Assembly: GCF_900199435.1 (NCBI RefSeq)
Contig: NZ_OAML01000002.1
Location: 620,001-684,000, forward strand
From: Pygmaiobacter massiliensis
GTDB taxonomy: Bacteria; Bacillota; Clostridia; Oscillospirales; Ruminococcaceae
Direction of reading: 5' to 3'
Length of the DNA: 64,000 nt
Part shown: one piece after another, positions 1-7,260 of the stretch
Layout of the letters: each line of letters starts with the position of its first letter
How positions within the stretch are numbered: position 1 is the stretch's first letter
Notes under the pieces: model-generated
Database searches by the model: none
Told to the model about the DNA's origin: nothing
Seen by the model: the letters and a program-made list of their open reading frames with translations, nothing else
Made by a program: the position numbers and the translations under genes

Positions 1-177
1 CACCGATGTTTTAGAAAGCCCCAGCTCTTGGGCAACTGCCAGCGGGTCCGCCATGCCTTGTGCTACCGCACAAAGCGCAACGCGAAGCTGGTCTTCTGTT
101 GCCGTTGACAGCTTTTTAAATATGATATGAGGCACGGTGATTGCATCGCCTTTTTGTTTTGCCAATCGATAGCCCAT
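1..177 (-). CDS. DnaD-like replication/primosome protein, N-terminus only (cut by window edge)
   Basis: Reading from an ATG at 177 leftward gives 59 codons with no stop, so the gene runs off the left edge. The visible part starts MGYRLAKQKGDA, then a helical stretch (VPHIIFKKLSTATEDQLRVA) and a helix-turn-helix-like piece (DPLAVAQELGLSKTSV). This resembles the N-terminal winged-helix region of the DnaD domain proteins common in Clostridia, which act in primosome assembly at initiation. The C-terminal DnaD domain is outside the window, so the assignment rests on pattern only. It could be another winged-helix replication protein. It is divergent from the tRNA-Gly gene on the other strand. Confidence 0.55.
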   Translation of the reverse strand, partial: MGYRLAKQKGDAITVPHIIFKKLSTATEDQLRVALCAVAQGMADPLAVAQELGLSKTSV

Positions 178-262
178 CTTCCGGCCTCGCTTTCGTAATT
201 TGATGTAACCTAATTCTAGCCGTTTTCAGGTTTTGTGTCAAACAAAAATTCCGGCAAAACAA

Positions 263-291
263 TTGACAAAGGCAAAAAAACGGGCTACAAT
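263..291 (+). promoter_or_regulatory. Sigma-A promoter for tRNA-Gly
   Basis: A perfect -35 box TTGACA (263-268) and a -10 box TACAAT (286-291) are separated by 17 bases and lie about 20 bases before the mature tRNA. This is a near-consensus vegetative promoter. Confidence 0.85.
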
Positions 292-312
292 AATTTAGCA
301 CTCATTTATAGT

Positions 313-388
313 GCGGGTTTAGCTCATCTGGTAGAGCGTCTGCTTCCCAAGCAGAAGGCGACGGGTTCGAGTCCCGTAACCCGCTCCA
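313..388 (+). tRNA. tRNA-Gly (anticodon CCC)
   Basis: The acceptor arm GCGGGTT (313-319) pairs with AACCCGC (378-384). It is followed by discriminator T and a genome-encoded CCA. The anticodon stem TCTGC/GCAGA closes the loop TTCCCAA, giving anticodon CCC, which reads GGG. The T arm has the canonical GTTCGAGTC. Length is 76 nt, with a consensus promoter upstream and a terminator hairpin immediately downstream, so it is a single-gene unit. Confidence 0.95.
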
Positions 389-395
389 TAAAAAG

Positions 396-435
396 CGGCA
401 GAAGCAAGCGATTTTTCGCAGTTTCTGCCGTTTTT
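396..435 (+). terminator. Rho-independent terminator after tRNA-Gly
   Basis: The stem CGGCAGAA (396-403) pairs with TTCTGCCG (423-430) and is followed by TTTTT. Confidence 0.8.
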
Positions 436-589
436 GCTTTTGGTACTATTTTCATCTTTCGCATTTGCTATGTTTGAAAAAATTTAAACACTTCGGGTGT
501 GGGCCGCATCATTTTTTGCAAGCAGTTGATGCCGCCATGCAACTGTATGCGTAGACCGGATATAATAAATTTAAAGTGGAGGTAAAATT

Positions 590-1579
590 ATGTGTACTGC
601 TTTGAGTATAAAAACAAATAATCATAAATGCTTCTTTGGCCGCAATATGGATTTGGCCTATTTTTTCAATCAATCCCCTATTTGTATCTCCCGCGGGTAC
701 GAATATCAGGATAAGGTAACCGGTAAAACCGTACAAACGCAAAAAGCGCTTCTTGGAATGGGCACAATCATCGACCATCATCCGGCAATGGCGGAGGCAA
801 TGAATGAAAACGGACTGGCTTGTGCTGGCCTGAACTTTGCACGTTATGCCCATTATGAGCCTCAGCCTGTGGATGGAAAAACGAATATTGCCCCTTACGA
901 TTTTATTCTTTGGGTGCTTTTAAACCACGACACGGTAGATGAGGTAATTCAAGGTATTGCGAATATCGAACTTGTCGACGTGCCGATTAACAGCAAAACC
1001 TCAGTACCCACATTGCACTGGATGATTAGTGATAAATATGGAAAATCAATTGTTATAGAAAAAACGAAAGAAAAACTCGCTGTTTATCCCAACCCTGTTG
1101 GAGTCATGACGAATGACCCTACTTTTGATTGGCACTTGATTAATTTAAATGAATATATGAATTTAACGCCGCACCATCCTGATTCGGTCTCTTGGGGAGA
1201 AAAAGAGCTCAAAGGTTTAGGCATTGGTGCTGGTACTTTGGGTATGCCCGGAGATTTCGCCTCAGTGTCGCGCTTTGTTCGAATCGCTTATGTCCGCACC
1301 CATCTGCCTGAAATGAAAGACGATGCCACTGCTGTAGCCCAGTTTTTCCACATGCTCGATTATGTGGCTATGGTAAAAGGCAGTGTAATGACAGAAGATG
1401 GCATGGAGGACATGACCCTATATGCGTCCTGCATGGATCAGGAAAAAGGCATTTACTACTACAAAACTTATGGAAATAATCGCATCAATGCCGTAAAACT
1501 GTCCAGCGAAAATCTCGACAACGGCAATATTAAGGTTTTTGATTATTTAGCCACGCAGGATATTAACTATCAGAATTAA
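590..1579 (+). CDS. bsh: Bile salt hydrolase (choloylglycine hydrolase family)
   Basis: 329 aa, the usual length for conjugated bile acid hydrolases, which cut the amide between bile acids and glycine or taurine. It is an N-terminal nucleophile enzyme: removing Met1 exposes Cys2. The residues known to matter in the family sit at the expected positions: Cys2, Arg18, Asp21, Asn82, Asn175 and Arg228. Blocks such as FFGRNMDL, GCAGLNF-like ACAGLNF and LHWMISD match the Clostridium perfringens-type enzyme closely, which favours bile salt over penicillin V as substrate, though that is inferred. There is no signal peptide, so it is cytoplasmic. The ATG has a GGAGGT site 7 bases upstream and a TATAAT -10 box lies at 561-566. 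It is monocistronic, with no bile transporter beside it. Confidence 0.92.
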   Translation: MCTALSIKTNNHKCFFGRNMDLAYFFNQSPICISRGYEYQDKVTGKTVQTQKALLGMGTIIDHHPAMAEAMNENGLACAGLNFARYAHYEPQPVDGKTNIAPYDFILWVLLNHDTVDEVIQGIANIELVDVPINSKTSVPTLHWMISDKYGKSIVIEKTKEKLAVYPNPVGVMTNDPTFDWHLINLNEYMNLTPHHPDSVSWGEKELKGLGIGAGTLGMPGDFASVSRFVRIAYVRTHLPEMKDDATAVAQFFHMLDYVAMVKGSVMTEDGMEDMTLYASCMDQEKGIYYYKTYGNNRINAVKLSSENLDNGNIKVFDYLATQDINYQN

Positions 1580-1733
1580 AAGATTGGTTTATTAAAGCTA
1601 GTATTGAATTCATATTTTTCTTTGCAATCCGGCACCGTCGTTCTATTCCGAATGTGGCAAAATCTTTTGCTATGTTTTTCTTGCCATTTTACGGGTACAA
1701 TAAAGGCAAATTAAGAAACAAAGGGTGATTAAC

Positions 1734-1892
1734 TTGAAAAAATATGTTTGCACTATTTGCGGTTACGTTTATGACGAAGCAGTCGGCGACCCCGACAGCG
1801 GTATCGCCCCCGGCACCCTGTGGGCAGACGTTCCTGCTGACTGGGTTTGCCCTGTGTGCGGTGTCAGCAAAGCTGAATTTAGCGAGATGTAA
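1734..1892 (+). CDS. Rubredoxin
   Basis: 52 aa from a TTG start (M)[13 protein letters not shown]. The four iron ligands form two CxxC knuckles: Cys6/Cys9 and Cys39/Cys42 (WVCPVCG). The conserved [10 protein letters not shown] and [11 protein letters not shown] segments are present, so this is a classic one-iron rubredoxin: a small cytoplasmic electron carrier, in anaerobes often donating to peroxide- or superoxide-reducing enzymes. No such partner is adjacent. The TTG start is supported by AAAGGGTG upstream and by the family N-terminus. A TACAAT box lies at 1696-1701. A terminator follows, so it is monocistronic. Confidence 0.93.
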   Translation: MKKYVCTICGYVYDEAVGDPDSGIAPGTLWADVPADWVCPVCGVSKAEFSEM

Positions 1893-1895
1893 CCA

Positions 1896-1930
1896 AAAGC
1901 CCAGAGCTTTTCCGCTCTGGGCTTTTCTTT
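1896..1930 (+). terminator. Terminator after rubredoxin
   Basis: AAAAGCCCAGAGC pairs with GCTCTGGGCTTTT around a TTTTCC loop, followed by a T-rich run. Confidence 0.85.
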
Positions 1931-1980
1931 ATTTTATTCGAGAGGTCACTGGTGTTCAGCTTTAAAAGCTCTGTGTCCCT

Positions 1981-2085
1981 TTAAGCGCTTCGTTCATACT
2001 CCCATGCCTCAGTATCGTCTGCAAAGCACTGCACTTCGCCTCCCGGGATAAAATAAAACGCGTCGGTATATCCTTCTTCGTACAT
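1981..2085 (-). CDS. Possible 34-aa peptide of unknown function
   Basis: A short frame begins MYEEGYTDAFYFIPGGE and ends in a TAA at 1981. It has an AAGGAG ribosome-binding site about 8 bases before the ATG at 2085; another in-frame ATG two codons upstream (2091) is too close to the site. The peptide is acidic and aromatic-rich (YEEGYTDAFYF) with one Cys and has no membrane segment. I do not recognise a family. A TATAAT with a palindrome lies about 210 bases upstream on this strand (2301-2319). It could be a real small protein, a leader peptide, or chance. Confidence 0.35.
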   Translation of the reverse strand: MYEEGYTDAFYFIPGGEVQCFADDTEAWEYERSA

Positions 2086-2300
2086 GGTCATACTCCTTTT
2101 TTGTGTTCTGTTTTTATGGTGTAGTTTTGCAGCTTTTAAAACTCGTCTTACCGACACAGGAAAACTGCCGCACTTACCTTTGCTGGCTTGCTTGATTAAA
2201 GTTCTGAGTGTGTGCCTGCATATACTGGATTTGGTAGGCGAAGCCGTACTCCGTTTTCGCTGCGTGTAGTTGTTTTACGCTGTTTTTTCTGTTTGGCTAC

Positions 2301-2319
2301 ATTATAACAGGTCACCTGT
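2301..2319 (-). promoter_or_regulatory. TATAAT box abutting a 13-bp palindrome (operator-like)
   Basis: On the minus strand a perfect TATAAT (2301-2306) is directly preceded by the palindrome ACAGGTCACCTGT (2307-2319). A further half site, CACCTGT, lies near 2335-2341. No good -35 box sits at 16-18 bases, which fits a promoter controlled by a bound regulator. The regulator is not identified. The transcript would run toward the 34-aa ORF. Confidence 0.4.
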
Positions 2320-2393
2320 CCAATAAACCGGACTTCACCTGTTGTGTTTTAAGAAAAATAATAGTTTTCCTATTTTAGTAAGGTGGCTTGCCA

Positions 2394-2422
2394 TTGTTTT
2401 TTTGTTAACAATTCGGTACAAT
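2394..2422 (+). promoter_or_regulatory. Promoter for the transglutaminase-like lipoprotein
   Basis: TTGTTT (2394-2399), 17-base spacer, TACAAT (2417-2422). The -10 box overlaps the ATG at 2421, which therefore cannot be the translation start. This supports the downstream TTG start. Confidence 0.55.
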
Positions 2423-2456
2423 GAAAAACAGATTTGTTGTTAAAGGAGGGCGCAAT

Positions 2457-3752
2457 TTGAAGAAAAGGCTTTGTGCAGCACTTCTCTGCTGTCTGCTGCT
2501 CTGCTCATGCTCTGGCATCAGCAATACGCTGCAAGTTATGCGCAACGAACTGCGCCCAGATGCACCGCTTGCAGCGATTCCTTACATTGACCCGGGCATT
2601 ACCACTACGTTTACGCCGCAGCAAAGCACCTTTTATTACGACCAGCTCACAACAGAGGCCGCACGCCAGGTGTATGCCGGTATGCTGTATCACCTTGCAG
2701 AAAATACCGAAGGCAGCCTTTACTTAAAGGGCGATTTTTCCCGTACAGATGTAACCAGTGCCTTACGCGCGTTGCAATACGATTACCCACAGCTGCTTTG
2801 CGCCTCCTGGGGGCAAAGCTGCAGCTATTATTCCACCGCAGGCGGCACGCCGCTGGGCATCGAGATTTCCATCGGCGAATCTGGTGGAGAGCGCGCAACC
2901 CGCTCCCAGTCATTAAAAGATAAAGTTTCGCAAACACTGGCAACCGCCGCAGGGTATGCAGACCTTTACGAGCGCGAACAGTTTCTTTACGATACACTGA
3001 TAACGCAGGTCGCTTACGATTACAGGGCGGCAAAATCCAGCAGCGATGTAGTCAACGAAACGCAAACCAATCTTTCGTTAGAAGATAGGCTGGCTCACAC
3101 CGCGTACGGTGCAATCGTTTCCGGCATGGCCGTTTGTGACGGTTATGCTTCCGCTTTTCAGCTTTTGTGCAATTACGCCGGCATCGAAGCCGCCACTGTG
3201 CTTGGCCGGGTAGACCCGCGCGATGGTGTGGGCGGTGCTGTGGACATGGGCGACCAGGATAACCACGCCTGGAACTTTGTGCGCATGGAGGACGGCGCAG
3301 CTTATTACTGCGACCCTACCTGGGACGACAACGGCGATGTTTATCTCAACGACAAAGGACAAATGGTAGAAGCCCCCTTTTCTGCACAAGGAATGCGTGA
3401 CCTTGGTGCCCCGGTGCTTCACCGCTACTTTAACTTGAACTATGAGGAAATCAGCCGCAACCATATTGCTAACAGCACTTTTGTTTACCCGCAAGATACT
3501 GCGGTCACCTATGGCTATTATCTGCAAAGCGGCAAAATCGTCGAAAATGAAGCCCAGCTCTTAACGCTCGCACAGCAAGCCCGGCAGACATCGGCTGATG
3601 GCACACTGGCACTTGAGTTTCGCTCTTCCCGCACTGGCAAAGATGCTTCGGCCACTTTTGCGCGCTGGTTTGAAACAATGGGCGGCTATAGTAATATGTT
3701 TTTAAGTACACCAGAAAACGGTCTAGGTTGCTATTTTATCTTTTTGTATTAA
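2457..3752 (+). CDS. Transglutaminase-like cysteine protease-fold lipoprotein
   Basis: 431 aa from a TTG start at 2457, placed by AAAGGAGGG seven bases upstream. The in-frame ATG at 2421 has no ribosome site and lies in the -10 box. The N-terminus KKRLCAALLCCLLLCSCSG is a lipoprotein signal with an LCSC lipobox. The C-terminal half carries a transglutaminase-core triad: Cys227 in AVCDGYA, His270 in DNHAWNFV and Asp286 in YYCDPTWDD. Family members act at the cell surface as peptidases or cross-linking enzymes, and the substrate here is unknown. The C-terminal ~100 residues look like an extra small domain. It has its own promoter. Confidence 0.8.
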   Translation: MKKRLCAALLCCLLLCSCSGISNTLQVMRNELRPDAPLAAIPYIDPGITTTFTPQQSTFYYDQLTTEAARQVYAGMLYHLAENTEGSLYLKGDFSRTDVTSALRALQYDYPQLLCASWGQSCSYYSTAGGTPLGIEISIGESGGERATRSQSLKDKVSQTLATAAGYADLYEREQFLYDTLITQVAYDYRAAKSSSDVVNETQTNLSLEDRLAHTAYGAIVSGMAVCDGYASAFQLLCNYAGIEAATVLGRVDPRDGVGGAVDMGDQDNHAWNFVRMEDGAAYYCDPTWDDNGDVYLNDKGQMVEAPFSAQGMRDLGAPVLHRYFNLNYEEISRNHIANSTFVYPQDTAVTYGYYLQSGKIVENEAQLLTLAQQARQTSADGTLALEFRSSRTGKDASATFARWFETMGGYSNMFLSTPENGLGCYFIFLY

Positions 3753-3782
3753 TTCGGCCTCAGCGGAAAGACGAATTCTGGG

Positions 3783-3810
3783 TTGATTTTAGCCAAAATC
3801 GTGGTACAAT
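3783..3810 (+). promoter_or_regulatory. Promoter for TSCPD protein
   Basis: TTGATT (3783-3788), 16-base spacer, TACAAT (3805-3810), about 100 bases before the start codon. Confidence 0.6.
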
Positions 3811-3911
3811 TCTAAAATGAGTATTTTCATAAGGCTGGCTTTTGCAGGTGCTAGCGGCAAAGTATTTGCCCCGCGGCCGCGTAGCCTGCCCGGAAAGGAA
3901 TGTGTAGAAAC

Positions 3912-4172
3912 ATGAATTACACCCACAAAAATACCGGTGTTTGCTCCACCAGCACCGAACTGGTCCTTGCGGACGACGGCACCATTGAAGACGTTCGCGT
4001 TATTGGCGGCTGCAACGGCAATTTAAAAGGTATTTCCTCTTTGCTGCGCGGCATGAAAGCCGAAGACGCGATTGCCCGCATGAAAGGCATTAAATGTGGC
4101 TTCAAGGCAACCTCCTGCCCCGACCAAGTTGCAATTGCGCTGGAAGAAGCCCTTGCAAGCAAGAGCAAATAA
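3912..4172 (+). CDS. TSCPD domain protein (TIGR03905-type)
   Basis: 86 aa, start ATG at 3912 (MNYTHKNTGVCSTSTE), which matches the family N-terminus. The ATG at 3900 touches the AAAGGA site and is too close. It has the conserved IGGCNGNLKGIS core, a GIKCGFKATSCPDQ segment that names the TSCPD family, and Cys residues in each block that may bind metal. The same domain occurs at the C-terminus of some class II ribonucleotide reductases. The stand-alone form is widespread in Clostridia and its role is unknown. Soluble and monocistronic, with a strong terminator. Confidence 0.85.
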   Translation: MNYTHKNTGVCSTSTELVLADDGTIEDVRVIGGCNGNLKGISSLLRGMKAEDAIARMKGIKCGFKATSCPDQVAIALEEALASKSK

Positions 4173-4181
4173 TGAATTTTA

Positions 4182-4223
4182 AAAAGAGCAGCTTTTCTTT
4201 ATAAAAGCTGCTCTTTTCTTTTT
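4182..4223 (+). terminator. Terminator after TSCPD gene
   Basis: AAAAGAGCAGCTTTT pairs with AAAAGCTGCTCTTTT around CTTTAT, followed by CTTTTT. Confidence 0.85.
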
Positions 4224-4310
4224 GAATACATGTTTATCAGCGCATCCAACTCTAACGCTTTCTGCATGATTGTGCAACATTACTTTATGTTTTCGTTTCC
4301 GGGAAAAGGC

Positions 4311-4461
4311 TATAATGAAATCAATCCCCTGCCGATGTTTCACGAGCTACTTTCGTGCCCATTCATCGGCCCGAGCCGTATGCTCGCTGTTTTCACGCTT
4401 TCTGTTGCGGGGGCGCCCATGCAGAAACACCTGTCATATCGAAGGAAATGAGGCAAATATC
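4311..4461 (+). promoter_or_regulatory. galT promoter -10 and structured 5' leader
   Basis: TATAAT at 4311-4316 is followed by a leader of about 140 bases. It contains a two-part hairpin: CCGATG (4332-4337) pairs with CATCGG (4364-4369), and inside it CACGA (4341-4345) pairs with TCGTG (4353-4357). A second hairpin follows: CGAGC (4372-4376) with GCTCG (4382-4386). I do not recognise a known riboswitch. There is no obvious T-run before galT. Confidence 0.35.
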
Positions 4462-6003
4462 ATGAACACCGCTGCTTACCTGATTGAGCGACTTTTGCAG
4501 TTTGGCCGCGCACACGGCTTAATTGAAGAACTGGATACTTATGTTGCCCGCAACACTCTGCTGGACCTTTTCCATTTGGAAGAGCCATACGAAGGCATTC
4601 CTACCGAGCCGGTACCGCAACTGCCGACCGAGCTGCTGAATGCACTACTCGACTGCGCTGGCGAGGCGGGGTTATATGATGCAGAGATTTACGCACTGCG
4701 TGTGAACTTCGAAGCCCGTTTGATGGGCGCACTGATGCCGCGTGAAAGTGAAGTTGCTGCCAAGTTTACCGAGCTGTACGAAGCCAAGGGGCCGCGTGCT
4801 GCCACAGAGTATTTTTACCGGCTCTGCATTGCAAGCAACTATATCCGCACCGCAGAAATCGCAAAAAATATTAAGTGGGATTACCCCTGCAAATACGGCA
4901 ACTTGGAAATTACGATTAATCTGACCAAGCCCGAAAAGGACCCTAAGACAATCGCTATGGAGCGTTTGCTGCCTGCGGCAAGCTATCCCAAATGTATGCT
5001 TTGCCCCGAAAATATCGGCTATGCAGGGCGTGTCAATTTTCCCGCCCGTCAGTATCACCGCATTGTCCCCGTCACCCTTGCCGGTGAGCGCTGGTTTTTG
5101 CAGTATTCCCCTTATGTTTACTATAACGAGCACTGCATTGTTTTTGGCGAAAAGCACGAACCGATGCAGATTGATCACCTCACTTTCCAGCGACTGTTGG
5201 ATTTTGTGGAGCTGTTTCCGCATTACACCTGCGGCAGCAATGCCGACCTGCCTATTGTTGGCGGCAGCATTCTCAGCCACAATCACTTTCAGGGAGGCAA
5301 TTACCGTTTTCCGATGCAAAACGCCAAGACGGTCAGTCGCTATGCCTCGGCAGAATTCCCCACGCTTACCATTGAAAGCATCGCCTGGCCCATTGCCGCA
5401 TTGCGCGTAACCGGCAAAGAAAAAAACGAATTGATTCGCTTTGCTGACAAGGTGCTGGCAGATTGGAAAACTTATTCTGACCCTGCTGCGGATATTCTTG
5501 CTTTCACCGAAGAAGACGGCAACAAAGTACCGCACAATACGATTACGCCTATTGTACACTTTGAGGCGGATAAAGGTTATATTATGGATCTTGTGCCGCG
5601 CAACAACCGCACCAGCGCAGAGTTCCCCGAGGGTATTTTCCACCCGCACCGTGAAATCCATCACATTAAAAAAGAGAACATCGGACTAATTGAAGTGATG
5701 GGCCTTGCCATTTTGCCCAGCCGCCTCAAGCAGCAATGCGAAGAAATTGCGAAAGTGCTTATCGGCATCGCATCTGCCGAAGCTGTGACCGTCGCCGCGC
5801 CCGAACATGTGGACTGGATTGCTTATCTTGTAAAACGTTACGGAACTGCACTTACCGCACATGAGGCCGAAGCCGCACTGCACCGTGAAATTGGCGCAAA
5901 GTTTGAAGTGTGCCTGGAGCATGCTGGTGTATTTAAGCAAACACTGGAAGGCATGCAGGCATACGACCGCTTTTTGGCTGCACTTGGCTGCACCAAACTT
6001 TAA
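4462..6003 (+). CDS. galT: Galactose-1-phosphate uridylyltransferase, class II
   Basis: 513 aa, the long Firmicutes class of GalT. It exchanges UMP between UDP-glucose and galactose-1-phosphate in the Leloir pathway. The active-site histidine motif is in ILSHNHFQGG. CMLCPENIGYAGRVNFPARQ and the NNRTSAEFPEGIFHPHRE block are also class II features. The ATG at 4462 is chosen because it is preceded by AAGGAAATGAGG and the product starts MNTAAYLIERLLQF, the family N-terminus. The open frame extends much further upstream without a ribosome site. galK and galE are not adjacent; galU lies 3.6 kb away in a separate unit. Confidence 0.92.
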   Translation: MNTAAYLIERLLQFGRAHGLIEELDTYVARNTLLDLFHLEEPYEGIPTEPVPQLPTELLNALLDCAGEAGLYDAEIYALRVNFEARLMGALMPRESEVAAKFTELYEAKGPRAATEYFYRLCIASNYIRTAEIAKNIKWDYPCKYGNLEITINLTKPEKDPKTIAMERLLPAASYPKCMLCPENIGYAGRVNFPARQYHRIVPVTLAGERWFLQYSPYVYYNEHCIVFGEKHEPMQIDHLTFQRLLDFVELFPHYTCGSNADLPIVGGSILSHNHFQGGNYRFPMQNAKTVSRYASAEFPTLTIESIAWPIAALRVTGKEKNELIRFADKVLADWKTYSDPAADILAFTEEDGNKVPHNTITPIVHFEADKGYIMDLVPRNNRTSAEFPEGIFHPHREIHHIKKENIGLIEVMGLAILPSRLKQQCEEIAKVLIGIASAEAVTVAAPEHVDWIAYLVKRYGTALTAHEAEAALHREIGAKFEVCLEHAGVFKQTLEGMQAYDRFLAALGCTKL

Positions 6004-6020
6004 TCTGTTCTGCACTTTTG

Positions 6021-6061
6021 GCAGCGGAAAATCACACCCGTGGTTTTTCGCTGCTTTTTTT
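6021..6061 (+). terminator. Terminator after galT
   Basis: GCAGCGGAAAATCACACC and TGGTTTTTCGCTGC form a long imperfect stem followed by TTTTTTT. Confidence 0.8.
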
Positions 6062-6205
6062 GCTTTCCGCTTTTTGTTGCCCCTGTTTTGCCGCCGTGCT
6101 ATGATAATCACACAGGTGTTTTGCAGCAGACAAAACTGAACACAAAAAATCGGGCAGCGCTTTTGCTGCCATGGTACGATAGAGGCAAGCAAAGGAGATG
6201 ACGGC

Positions 6206-7069
6206 ATGGAATGGATCGAAGGCATCAGCAGCACCATTGATTACATCGAATCGCACATTACAGAAAAACTCACCATCGAGGAAATTGCAAGGCAGGCATA
6301 TATCTCTCCTTTTTATTTTCAAAAGGGGTTTGCGATGCTTTGCGGGTTTACCGTCGGGGATTATATCCGCCAGCGCAGGCTGACGCTAGCCGGCAGCGAG
6401 CTGCTTGCCACCGAGGATAAAATTATCGACATCGCCCTCAAGTACCAGTACGATTCGCCAGATAGTTTCACCAAAGCCTTCACTCGTTTTCATGGGGTCA
6501 CCCCAACCGCTGCCCGTAAAGAGGGCAGTGTGCTGAAATCTTTTGCCAGTCTCAAAATTAAATTTTCATTGGAAGGCGGCTATTTAATGGATTACAAAAT
6601 CAGCGAAAAAGAAGCATTCACTGTGGTGGGCGTATCAAAAGTTTTCCCTTACGAAAACGCAAAAACCGAAATTCCCGCATTTTGGACAGAGCAACACCCC
6701 GCGGGCAAAAAACCTCTGGTGTGCGGCATGTACGGTATTTGCATTGACGAAACACTGGGCAATGATACGTTTGAGTACTTGATAGCAGATGACTATGTGC
6801 CTGCCCAAGAGATTCCCGATGGGCTGATTACCCGCATTATTCCCAAACACACCTGGGCGGTCTTTTCCTGCAAAGGTGGCATGCCAGATTCTTTACAGGA
6901 GATGAATCAGCGGATTTTTTCCGAATGGCTCCCCAACTGCAAAGAGTATGAAATTGCTGCCGGCTATAATGTAGAGCTGTACGAAGACCCTGCCAATTAC
7001 CCAAACGGCGTGCAGGACGAAAACTATTACAGCGAGATTTGGATTCCCGTAAAGAAAAAACAGCATTAA
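6206..7069 (+). CDS. AraC-family regulator with GyrI-like effector domain
   Basis: 287 aa. Residues ~8-107 are the AraC DNA-binding domain with two helix-turn-helix units (LTIEEIARQAYISPFYFQK and IIDIALKYQYDSPDSFTKAF, ending HGVTPTAARK). Residues ~126-286 are a GyrI/AraC effector-binding domain of the SoxS/Rob-with-ligand-pocket type, with a FTVVGVSKVFPY start and an EIWIPV end. Such proteins sense hydrophobic cations or drugs and often control efflux genes, but the ligand and targets here are not apparent. The start has AAAGGAG upstream. Flanked by terminators on both sides, so monocistronic. Confidence 0.88.
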   Translation: MEWIEGISSTIDYIESHITEKLTIEEIARQAYISPFYFQKGFAMLCGFTVGDYIRQRRLTLAGSELLATEDKIIDIALKYQYDSPDSFTKAFTRFHGVTPTAARKEGSVLKSFASLKIKFSLEGGYLMDYKISEKEAFTVVGVSKVFPYENAKTEIPAFWTEQHPAGKKPLVCGMYGICIDETLGNDTFEYLIADDYVPAQEIPDGLITRIIPKHTWAVFSCKGGMPDSLQEMNQRIFSEWLPNCKEYEIAAGYNVELYEDPANYPNGVQDENYYSEIWIPVKKKQH

Positions 7070-7072
7070 AAC

Positions 7073-7114
7073 AAAACCGACAATGCACCAAAGCAGGGCG
7101 CATTGCCGGTTTTA
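7073..7114 (+). terminator. Terminator after the AraC-type gene
   Basis: AAAACCGACAATGC pairs imperfectly with GCATTGCCGGTTTT and is followed by ATTT. Confidence 0.65.
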
Positions 7115-7183
7115 TTTACAGTTATTTTGTAGTTTGCAAGAAGAGCGGCCTGTGCCGCAATCTTATATCCATGCTTTATAAAA

Positions 7184-7235
7184 AGAGCGCCATCGCAAAG
7201 CTGCGGTGGCGCTCTCGTTTTTTATCTTTTTTTGC
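7184..7235. terminator. Bidirectional terminator between araC-type gene and prfB
   Basis: AGAGCGCCATCGC pairs with GCGGTGGCGCTCT, with GTTTTTT after it on the plus strand and TTTT on the minus strand. It lies between convergent genes. Confidence 0.8.
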
Positions 7236-7260
7236 AAAATGTTATTGTGCTCCGGCCGTC

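Noticed and set aside
235-477. 80-codon frame running through tRNA-Gly
   Set aside because: It overlaps a canonical tRNA, its promoter and its terminator.
2084-2269. 61-codon plus-strand frame with hydrophobic content
   Set aside because: No ribosome site, and it overlaps the leader of the better-supported minus-strand peptide.
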